From: Gammaproteobacteria bacterium
GTDB lineage: Bacteria > Pseudomonadota > Gammaproteobacteria > Pseudomonadales > Halomonadaceae
Assembly (NCBI GenBank): GCA_023485185.1
Contig: JAMCZP010000047.1
Coordinates: 4,175 to 18,068, forward strand
DNA: 13,894 nucleotides
Direction: 5' to 3'
Numbering within the stretch: position 1 is the stretch's first letter; each line of letters begins with the position of its first letter. The translations under genes were made by a program, and so were the position numbers. The notes beneath the pieces were generated by a model. It was not told where the DNA came from. It saw only the letters and a list, made by a program, of their open reading frames with translations, and searched no databases. Shown here in pieces: positions 1 to 5,332 of the stretch.

Positions 1-100
1 CCCTAGCACATACTATTGGTTAAACCTTCAAGTTCATGCTATGGGTAGAAGCAGGCACCCGCTGTTCGGCCATGGTAGCGTTGCGCTGCAAAGAGGCACT

Positions 101-724
101 ATGTTCAATACCACCGTGTGGAACCGCCTACGCTACACCGCTTACGCTCCCATTTATGATGTGATCGCCACTCGTGCATTTCGTCACCCTCGGCGTATTG
201 CGCTTGGTCAAGTAGACTGGGAGCCCGGCATGCGTGTACTACTAGTGGGCGCAGGAACGGGGTTAGACCTGCCTTTTCTACCTCACGATATTGAGCTGCA
301 TGCCACCGATCTAGCCTCAGCTATGGTAAAACGCACGGCTAAACGGGCTGAAGCGCTGCGCCGCGATGTGGAGTGTCGCGTTATGGATGCCGAGGCGCTT
401 AACTACCCTGACGAGCACTTTGATGTGGTAATCATGCACTTGATTCTTGCCGTGATGCCTAACCCACAGCAAGGTCTCGCCGAGGCACATCGTGTGCTAA
501 AAGCTGGGGGTCAGCTGTGCGTAATGGATAAATTCCAGCCGGATACTCAAACTGCAGGGGCAGGCAGGCGGCTACTCAATATACTGACATCAGCACTCGC
601 AACCGATATCACCCGCCAAGCGCACCCACTGCTCTCTGAGGCCGGGTTCTTGATCCGTCACGATGAGCCAGTATTGATGAATGGCCTTTTTCGTGCACTA
701 CTGGCAACAAAGCCAGCGCCCTAA
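101..724 (+). CDS. Class I SAM-dependent methyltransferase
   Basis: A 207-residue protein with the class I SAM-methyltransferase fold signature. The glycine-rich SAM loop LLVGAGTGLDL is near residues 46-56, the acidic ATDLA strand follows near 68, and the motif DVVIMHLILAVMP lies near 108. The post-motif HRVLKAGGQL is near 131-140, just before a VMDKF strand. The YDVIATRAFRHPRR stretch before the SAM loop resembles small phospholipid and quinone methyltransferases of the PmtA/UbiE type, but the substrate cannot be read from the sequence. An ATG at 41 is also in frame. I prefer 101 because AAGAGG sits 4-9 bases upstream and the conserved domain starts right after it. No signal peptide or membrane segment, so cytoplasmic. 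It lies on the same strand as the DUF2805 remnant, 87 bases upstream of it. Confidence 0.85.
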   Translation: MFNTTVWNRLRYTAYAPIYDVIATRAFRHPRRIALGQVDWEPGMRVLLVGAGTGLDLPFLPHDIELHATDLASAMVKRTAKRAEALRRDVECRVMDAEALNYPDEHFDVVIMHLILAVMPNPQQGLAEAHRVLKAGGQLCVMDKFQPDTQTAGAGRRLLNILTSALATDITRQAHPLLSEAGFLIRHDEPVLMNGLFRALLATKPAP

Positions 725-811
725 CCGTTAATGAAGCGACCTTTGACCGCTCTGGCGATAGCAGGATAGCGTGGCCCCTCTCCTGTAACCCTGCTTCCTA
801 TGAGGTGTTAA

Positions 812-1067
812 ATGCCAACCGCCCCTGTTAAGCGATTTCGCCGCTTACCCGATGACGAGCAATCACGCGTCATCGAGATGGCCTGGGAAGACCGTACGCC
901 ATTTGAAGCGATCGAAACGCTGTTTGGTTTAGCTGAGCCGGATGTAGCTCAAACCTGCCTCCTTTCGCCTATGGCGCAAGCGCGTCGCTGGCCGCGCCAC
1001 CAAACACCAAGCCCTGCGCTCGGCAGATGTAATACGCGGTTACTGCCCAACGCACTATAAGCGCTGA
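812..1067 (+). pseudogene. DUF2805 / TIGR03643-type protein, frameshifted by a small internal deletion
   Basis: The first 45 codons encode the conserved start of this short family (EMAWEDRTPFEAIETLFGL, then AEPDV). After GATGTA (941-946) the frame carries unrelated residues to a stop at 1058-1060. In another frame the expected family ending resumes at once from 948: LKPASFRLWRKRV, then AGRATKHQALRSADVIRGYC, and the final PTHYKR before TGA at 1065-1067. The family normally has about seven residues (of the type I-A-L-M-R-R-E) between DV and LKP. Here a single base remains, so the simplest reading is a loss of about 20 bases near 946-948. The family's function is unknown. Both halves are well conserved, so the break looks recent, or it could be an assembly error. 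Confidence 0.82.
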
Positions 1068-1106
1068 ACACCTTAAAAACAGTTCTTCCTCTAAACCCTC
1101 CTTTAT

Positions 1107-1126
1107 TGTTATATTATCACATAACA
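1107..1126 (+). promoter_or_regulatory. Zur-like zinc-responsive operator
   Basis: The sequence TGTTATATTATCACATAACA lies 24 bases before the GTPase start. Its core GTTATATTATCAC (1108-1120) differs at one position from GTTATAWTATAAC, the form typical of gammaproteobacterial Zur boxes. It also closely resembles the operator of the E. coli znu genes. The outer TGTTAT/ATAACA arms add a second symmetry. COG0523 GTPases of the zinc-allocation group are classically Zur-repressed, so site and gene support each other. Zur binding itself is inferred. Confidence 0.7.
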
Positions 1127-1150
1127 TAAAATTATTTAGAGGTGCTTGCC

Positions 1151-1921
1151 ATGACTGCGTTTTCTCCCCTACCCGTCACCGTGCTATCAGGCTTTCTAGG
1201 TGCCGGTAAGACCACCGTACTCAATCATATTCTGGCTAATCGCGAGGGTCGCCGCGTGGCGGTGATCGTTAACGATATGAGTGAAGTCAATATCGACGGA
1301 GCACTGGTTAGAGGTGGCCCAGGCGAGTCAACCCTGGATGGCGACGTGGCGCTTAACCGTTCCGAAGAGCGTCTTGTAGAGATGAGTAACGGCTGTATCT
1401 GCTGCACCCTGCGCGAAGACTTGCTGATAGAGGTCAGCCAGTTGGCCCGGGAAGGCAAATTCGACTGCTTGGTAATTGAGTCCACCGGCATATCTGAGCC
1501 GCTGCCCGTGGCGGAAACCTTCACCTTTGAAGATGAAAGCGGCCAGAGCCTTTCCCACGTCGCACAGCTGGATACGCTGGTCACCGTGGTCGATGGCGCC
1601 AACTTTCTTGAGCAGTACCGCGAAGCGCAAAGTTTGGCGGAAGCAGGCGAAAGCTTGGGTGAAGACGACGAGCGCAACGTCGCCGACCTGCTGGTCGATC
1701 AGATTGAGTTTTGCGATGTACTACTGATTAGCAAGACTGACCTGATCAGTGAAAAAGAGCTGGAAGCCCTGAAAGGCATTCTACGTTCGCTGAATCCTGA
1801 TGCGGAACTAGTACCTATTACCGTAAGCGCTGCACTAACCCCATCTAGGCAGGCTTATCTTAGACCGGTAGTCTCTCTTTCCACTTCCAGGGCAGCAGTG
1901 TGTTCAGTTCGCTATCGTTGA
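1151..1921 (+). pseudogene. COG0523 zinc GTPase (ZigA/YciC type), 3' end replaced by an IS66 end
   Basis: A G3E-family GTPase of the CobW/COG0523 type, thought to deliver zinc or act as a metallochaperone under zinc starvation. Visible motifs: Walker [10 protein letters not shown] (about residues 15-23), NDMSEVNID (about 42-50), the metal-binding CxCC motif GCICC (about 82-86), ESTGISEP, and an NKxD-like SKTD near 198. Family members of this type are about 380-410 residues. Here native sequence stops at T224 (codon 1820-1822), and the next bases GTAAGCG are the terminus of an IS66 element. The remaining 32 residues are read from IS66 DNA antisense to its transposase. The CobW C-terminal domain is missing, so the product is probably inactive. 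The ATG at 1151 follows the AGAGGTG at 1138-1144. Upstream is the Zur-like box. Confidence 0.85.
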
Positions 1922-2060
1922 GCGTGGGCAGCGTCGCGAACACGTACTGCAAGTAGTCGTAGGGCGAGAGGCCGTTGGCTTTGGCGGTTTCGATCAGACT
2001 GTAGATCGCCGCGCTGGCGTGAGCGCCGCTCGGGGTGTGGCTGAACAGCCAGTTCTTACG
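1823..2060 (-). mobile_element. IS66-family remnant: element end plus TnpC C-terminus
   Basis: Read on the minus strand, 2060-1860 encodes the last 66 residues of an IS66-type TnpC transposase: RKNWLFSHTPSGAHASAAIY, then SLIETAKANGLSPYDYLQYV, ending [12 protein letters not shown] and a stop at 1862-1860. This is the typical IS66 C-terminal element. The outer end at 1823 begins GTAAGCG on the plus strand, which is how IS66 terminal repeats start. It adjoins an intact GTPase codon, so this border is exact. The rest of the transposase, tnpA, tnpB and the other end are absent. The inner border is near 2058-2060, where the palindromic element begins. Confidence 0.85.
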
Positions 2061-2112
2061 GTTATGGAAGTGTTTCCATAACCGTAATTATCCTCGGCTC
2101 TCAGTTATGGAA
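2056..2112. repeat. Triple GTTATGGAA inverted-repeat cluster
   Basis: TTACGGTTATGGAA (2056-2069) and its perfect complement TTCCATAACCGTAA (2074-2087) flank a four-base centre, GTGT. A third copy, GTTATGGAAG, lies at 2103-2112 in the same orientation as the first. Copies two and three form a further inverted pair around about 20 bases. The layout resembles core sites of a tyrosine recombinase or the outer ends of a small element, but I do not recognise the family. It sits exactly between the IS66 and IS21 remnants. Confidence 0.6.
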
Positions 2113-2143
2113 GGGTGTGGTCTTTGAGTGCTCTGAAAGATGG

Positions 2144-2512
2144 TCAGGATAGATGCTGATTTGCTCGGCAGTTGATGCACTTAGCAGCATCTACCCTGTG
2201 TTGCTTGAGTGCAGCGAAGCCGTAATGGTTAGCCAGCTCCAGGAAACCGGCATTGAAGACCACATGACCACCGCTGTCATGCTTGATGACAGCAGCTTTC
2301 TGGTTATCCACCAGGACACGCTTGGGCACGCCCTCAAAGTACCGAAAGGCCTGTACCAGGGACTCGTAGGTATGCTCTGCGTCCTGACTCGGTCCGGCCC
2401 AGGCATGAAAATGGCGAGAGTAGCCGAGAACATTGACCGCGAAGTTGACACTGCACAGTCGTCCCGCCATCTCGGTACGGACCTGCCCCCAATCGTGCTG
2501 TGTCAACACCAA
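2144..2512 (-). pseudogene. IS21-family IstA transposase, internal fragment
   Basis: The minus-strand reading frame carries the start of the rve/DDE catalytic domain of an IstA transposase: HDWGQVRTEMAG (first catalytic Asp), VNFAVNVLGYSRHFHAWA, FEGVPKRVLVDNQKAAV (second catalytic Asp region), and FNAGFLELANHYGFAA. The family then continues with a CRPYRxxTKGKxE segment holding the catalytic Glu. Here that segment is lost after HYGFAALK (about 2205), and the frame runs into unrelated sequence. The N-terminal HTH region and istB are also missing. On the 5' side, TGTCGGCATCGG (2556-2545, minus) could be an IS21-type TG terminus inserted into the IS1182 gene, which would mean an internal deletion. 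That last point is inference. Confidence 0.8.
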
Positions 2513-2557
2513 TGAAGGTTGTCCCCCTTTACGGACTTATAGCTCCGATGCCGACAC

Positions 2558-2734
2558 ATAGGCCAGCCGGCCCGTATCGTGGTTGCGGTACTGGGGATGG
2601 AAAACGGACAAGTCGAGCTTGTGCTCGATCAGGTAGTGCACCGCGTGTTCAAAGATGCCAGGCTGGAGCTGATCCTGGTAGTTGATCACCACCATGGCGT
2701 TCTGATCGTAGTGATAAGCCTTGAAGCGCGGCAT
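2558..2734 (-). pseudogene. IS1182-family transposase, N-terminal fragment
   Basis: The first 59 residues match the start of IS1182-type transposases: MPRFKAYHYDQNAMVVINYQ, then PGIFEHAVHYLIEHKLDLSV, F, and a YRNHDTGRLAY stretch. The family continues with a DPAxLLKxxLLAYSRG block, but here homology stops after TAY (2558) and the frame closes six codons later. I place the start at the ATG 2734-2732, because AGGAG lies 9-13 bases upstream and the family begins with MPRFK or a near form. DDE residues are absent, so the protein is dead. Confidence 0.8.
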
Positions 2735-2801
2735 GCTGACCACTCCTCGTCTATTTTCTCGATCCTACCAAAACCTAGTCGTCAAGAGGGTTTTTCTACA
2801 A
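2735..2801 (-). mobile_element. Left end of the IS1182-type element
   Basis: Noncoding DNA between the attC crossover and the transposase start. On the minus strand it begins TTGTAGAAAAACCCTCTTG directly after the last attC bases, leading to the ribosome-binding site. This is the position of the element's left inverted repeat. The exact outer base cannot be fixed because the other end is missing. Confidence 0.5.
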
Positions 2802-2879
2802 CCTCAACGCCCGCCATAAACGGCACGAGGAACGAGCGTCCGGCGACCGTAGGGAGCGAATTTAATGGCTTTGTTAGAG
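2802..2879 (-). other. Integron attC recombination site
   Basis: On the minus strand the site opens with the core CTCTAAC (2879-2873) and closes with GCGTTGAGG (2810-2802). Length about 78 bases. The inner arms GCCATTAAA and TTTATGGC pair with a single unpaired T, the kind of extrahelical base that orients attC for the integrase. The centre carries GGTCGCCGGACGCTCG, similar in style to chromosomal-integron attC sites. The stop codon of the cassette gene overlaps the first core, as is usual. The crossover would fall between 2808 and 2807. Confidence 0.72.
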
Positions 2880-3494
2880 GCTTAACGCCGTGCACCAAGG
2901 CTTATCACTACCACCTACTATGGTATCTATATGCTTAACAGCACTGTAGACAATATATACGACAGACTGCAAATCATCTTTGACATGAATCCATTCGCAG
3001 AATTTGAATACATTCTCGGTTACAGGGTTTAATCCAAAATCAATGATTTTCATTAAGGCTTTTACATTTTCATCAAAAGTTAGTGGTCTTTGCTGGCCGC
3101 CTTTTTCTTTTGAAAATGCATGAGCTACATATTTGCTTCGAAAGGCATACATGTCTTTTTTTTCGACTTCTGACTTTATGCTATACAGAGCGTTGCGTAT
3201 ATCTTGTGGAAAGGAGCGTATTTCGGCTCCGTAGTGGTCAATGATTTCTTTTAGTTTGCAAAGATTAACTATTAGTGATGTGATGCAGAGCCTGCTTATG
3301 GACATGTAATTCTGTTTGCTCTCGTCCATGGCAGGTCTTAACTGAAGAATTAAATCAACGGGAGTTTTAAGGTCGCTAGTTAGGTCGTTTAGAAGCCATG
3401 CCATATCAATGAGTCTTAGCCTGGTTTCTTCTGGAATATTGTTTTGGTGTGGTTCCATTTTTTGGCCTAAAGTTTAGTCAGGATTGCCCTCTAA
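2808..3494 (-). mobile_element. Complete orphan integron gene cassette
   Basis: The cassette runs from T3494 to G2808 on the minus strand, about 687 bases, and holds one gene plus attC. The 5' border is GTTAGAG (3495-3489). It is the exact complement of the attC left core CTCTAAC, as required if the two formed one attC in the excised circle. The leader from the border to the ATG is 36 bases, typical for cassettes. No integrase gene and no clear attI or second attC are seen, so it is either a lone cassette at a secondary site or a relic of a dismantled array. Confidence 0.68.
2874..3458 (-). CDS. Integron cassette protein, HEPN-like R-x5-H motif, function unknown
   Basis: A 194-residue, mostly helical, soluble protein with no signal peptide or clear membrane segment. 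I do not recognise a named family. The most telling stretch is YAFRSKYVAHAF (about 104-115), an R-x5-H motif in the context seen in HEPN-fold and AbiU2-like proteins, where Arg and His can form an RNase site. It is followed by SKEKGGQQRPLTFDENVKAL, a usual spacing and composition for such proteins. Codon use is AT-rich, unlike the flanking chromosome. The gene fills an integron cassette and its TAA overlaps attC. No strong ribosome-binding site or promoter is visible in the 36-base leader, so expression would depend on an upstream promoter. A defence or toxin role is inference. Confidence 0.7.
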   Translation of the reverse strand: MEPHQNNIPEETRLRLIDMAWLLNDLTSDLKTPVDLILQLRPAMDESKQNYMSISRLCITSLIVNLCKLKEIIDHYGAEIRSFPQDIRNALYSIKSEVEKKDMYAFRSKYVAHAFSKEKGGQQRPLTFDENVKALMKIIDFGLNPVTENVFKFCEWIHVKDDLQSVVYIVYSAVKHIDTIVGGSDKPWCTALSL

Positions 3495-3495
3495 C
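3489..3495 (-). other. Cassette 5' crossover core GTTAGAG
   Basis: The minus-strand GTTAGAG matches the GTTRRRY integrase core except for its last base and is perfectly complementary to the CTCTAAC core of the downstream attC. It marks where the cassette was inserted (cut after the G at 3495). Upstream bases form CTAATACGCTGTTAG, a small palindrome, but not a full attC. Confidence 0.55.
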
Positions 3496-3805
3496 AGCGT
3501 ATTAGACAGCATACTCGTTTATTGACTTGAACGAGCTTGCACGTTCAACAATCTTATCAACGCAACCTTTCCTCAGCTAACCCTTTAATTTCATGAAACC
3601 CAAAAGAAACCTTGGCTACCAATGCAGAATTCACGCGCTTGCGCGTTTTTCCGGAGCCAATAGCACTGTATACACACGGCTAGCAGTGTTTAGAATGTCG
3701 GTAATGATATCGGCATGGCAACCGCCGCGTCTCTATAGGCTCTATCGGCAAGGCGCTGGATATCTTGAGCCATATTATTGATTTTCTCAGCACATACCCT
3801 ATGGC
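3496..3805. other. Gene-free stretch between cassette and 63-residue ORF
   Basis: No supported gene is seen in these 310 bases. A 7-bp inverted repeat TTGAACG/CGTTCAA (3527-3533 and 3542-3548) lies just upstream of the cassette border. A short hairpin ACGCG-CTTG-CGCGT followed by four T (3633-3650) could be a weak plus-strand terminator. A minus-strand 27-codon frame, MAQDIQRLADRAYRDAAVAM and on, near 3772-3689 looks codon-like but is too short to assign and may be gene debris. Confidence 0.5.
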
Positions 3806-3997
3806 TTACCCCAACATGGCCAGCGTATGCGCCTGCTGCTGCTTTACCGCATCATCCAGAATCGCCAGCAGCGCCCCGTAATCTTCCGGCATCTGCTCAT
3901 CCATGCCGGTGGCTTCGAAGCGGTCGATGGTCTTCTGTGTATCGTCGATGACGGCTTGCAACTCATTGAGGACGCGCTGGTAGTCAGTTTCTTTCAT
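3806..3997 (-). CDS. Small acidic helical hypothetical protein
   Basis: A 63-residue ORF whose composition looks protein-like: charged, helix-forming, with heptad-like spacing in VLNELQAVIDDTQKTIDRFE and in YGALLAILDDAVKQQQAHTL. GC-rich codon use resembles the host rather than the AT-rich neighbours. I do not recognise the family. Its ATG (3997-3995) overlaps the TGA of a 14-codon frame that looks like the start of an IS3-type orfA, as an ATGA. Translation could therefore be coupled, or the start may be an accident of an IS junction. No good ribosome-binding site of its own. Possibly the residue of a longer gene. Confidence 0.45.
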   Translation of the reverse strand: MKETDYQRVLNELQAVIDDTQKTIDRFEATGMDEQMPEDYGALLAILDDAVKQQQAHTLAMLG

Positions 3998-4073
3998 GGT
4001 TTGGCGGTCCAGCGTTTGATGGTGGGTTCGTTGCTCATCTCGCCCTCTTGATCACTGCACTAGAACTTGTTCA
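3994..4073 (-). mobile_element. IS3-like left end with first codons of orfA
   Basis: On the minus strand, TGAACAAGTTCTAGTGCAGT (from 4073) looks like the TG-starting terminus of an IS3-group element. It is followed by AGAGGG and an ATG at 4038. The frame reads MSNEPTIKRWTAK, the way a common orfA type with an RKxALV continuation begins. It then breaks after AAA and closes with TGA at 3996-3994. Nothing else of the element is present. The assignment rests on a short match, so it is tentative. Confidence 0.45.
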
Positions 4074-4217
4074 GCGATGAAGGGAGTCACTTCAGGAAGC
4101 GGCACTTCACCGAGGAATATGACATAATTCCGGGTGCTGCCTTTTGGGACAAAACAGGCATATCTGGTTAGACTTATTTGTTTTGAAAAAACCGCCAACC
4201 TAGCGCTATTCGTATTG

Positions 4218-5234
4218 CTAATCAGGTCTAAGAACAGGCCGGATATAAATTTTTCCTCCAATTTCTACCTTGATTTTTTCCCATATTTTATTTATAAGAT
4301 TTATATCTCCTTCGGAGAATAAATAGTTTGTAGGTTCTTTTACTATTCTGATGCCAGCAGGAGAAATCTCATCTTTTATAAAACTCAACTCCTCTTTTAC
4401 ATTTAGGTTTTCTAAAGCTTTAGACAATATTTTTTCTGAGAACGTATTTTGCAGAGCAACGTTATCTGCCATGTCGGCAACAGGATCATTTGGAATCAAA
4501 GTATCACCGCCTTCAAAACGGTCATATATCTCCTGTGCAGCCTCTTTGTTATGACGAAACTCTTGGTATAGGACGCTTTCGTTTTCATGCAAACAACTGT
4601 TTTCGGACAACTTTACTGAAAAAGCTTTTTGATTTACGGGCCGAAGAAATGGTTGGGCACCAAGAATGTCAGCTTGGGACGGACTAAAACCACCACTTAT
4701 CGTTAAATCAAAACAATAAAAAACTCCCTTACGGGACTCGTCTTCAATTGGCAAATATCTTCCTTCTTTATTGTCGTAATAGGTGGTTGCAAAAAAAGCA
4801 GCAACAAAAGGGTCGCTAGAGAAGTCTAGTAAAGGCGTTTTTAACCCATAATGTTGCGCAATCCCACAATAGTCAACAAACAATCTATAATGTAAGATTC
4901 TCGCGCTGGAAAACTGGGTTACATTAGGGAGGTTTTTGATATTCTCTTTAAAGCTAAGGAAGCGCATTTCATTTACAACGCGATCAATGCGACTAATATC
5001 TCCCCTATATAAAGAAGGCCTGCATGGCTTGTAAAGCTCACTCTGCCCACGATAAAGCTTACTATTAAACTCTGGCCCAGGCATTAACTTTGCGGTGCAG
5101 TCCCCCATCTCAAGCGGGTAGAACCCATCAGGGTCATCAGACTCCATGCCAAAAGGTAAATTTTCATTACTTTCTAGTTGCTTCTTTCGTTCATTTTCTG
5201 CTATTTCATATGCTGTTGGTAGATCTTTTAACAT
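4218..5234 (-). CDS. FRG-domain protein, possible defence-associated gene
   Basis: A 338-residue soluble protein with the hallmarks of the FRG domain (PF08867 type). The LYRGQ signature is at residues 60-64, followed by CRPSLYRG (71-78). The conserved block AQHYGLKTPLLDFSSDPFVA is at 126-145, continuing AFFA. The biochemical role of FRG domains is not established. Such genes recur in mobile and antiphage islands. Residues 1-50 are charged and lack a known domain; 250-338 form an unassigned C-terminal part. The gene is strongly AT-rich against GC-rich flanks. It starts 25 bases beyond the fliC terminator T-run, has no clear promoter and only GGAAA as a weak ribosome-binding site, so readthrough from fliC may matter. 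Between its stop and the IS3-like end (4074-4217) there is only a bulged hairpin (4138-4160) and no convincing gene. Confidence 0.82.
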   Translation of the reverse strand: MLKDLPTAYEIAENERKKQLESNENLPFGMESDDPDGFYPLEMGDCTAKLMPGPEFNSKLYRGQSELYKPCRPSLYRGDISRIDRVVNEMRFLSFKENIKNLPNVTQFSSARILHYRLFVDYCGIAQHYGLKTPLLDFSSDPFVAAFFATTYYDNKEGRYLPIEDESRKGVFYCFDLTISGGFSPSQADILGAQPFLRPVNQKAFSVKLSENSCLHENESVLYQEFRHNKEAAQEIYDRFEGGDTLIPNDPVADMADNVALQNTFSEKILSKALENLNVKEELSFIKDEISPAGIRIVKEPTNYLFSEGDINLINKIWEKIKVEIGGKIYIRPVLRPD

Positions 5235-5258
5235 ATTTCCAACTTTTTATAAAAGATT

Positions 5259-5282
5259 AAAAACGGGGCCTTTCGGCCCCGT
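5259..5282 (-). terminator. fliC rho-independent terminator
   Basis: On the minus strand ACGGGGCC-GAAA-GGCCCCGT is an 8-bp GC stem with a stable GAAA tetraloop, followed by a T-run. It lies 51 bases past the fliC stop. A second hairpin TGAGGC-TTA-GCCTCA (5316-5330) sits just after the stop codon and may protect the mRNA 3' end. Confidence 0.92.
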
Positions 5283-5332
5283 CGGTACTTACCACTTCAA
5301 CCTTTCGGCCAAGCGTGAGGCTAAGCCTCAGA

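Noticed and set aside
1225..1677. Long minus-strand ORFs opposite the zinc GTPase
   Set aside because: They mirror the conserved GTPase codons and carry no domain of their own.
2153..2938. Plus-strand ORFs across the IS fragments
   Set aside because: They are antisense to clear IS21 and IS1182 transposase sequence.
3496..3570. Second attC upstream of the cassette
   Set aside because: There is a TTGAACG/CGTTCAA inverted repeat and a GTTAGAG core, but no matching left core at a proper distance, so a full attC cannot be shown.
3593..3781. 62-codon plus-strand ORF
   Set aside because: No recognisable family and a low-quality composition. It contains a hairpin with a T-run near its start, so it is most likely chance.
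4052..4261. 69-codon minus-strand ORF overlapping the FRG gene 3' end
   Set aside because: Its first part overlaps FRG coding DNA in another frame and its last codons run into the IS3-like terminus. No family match and no ribosome-binding site.
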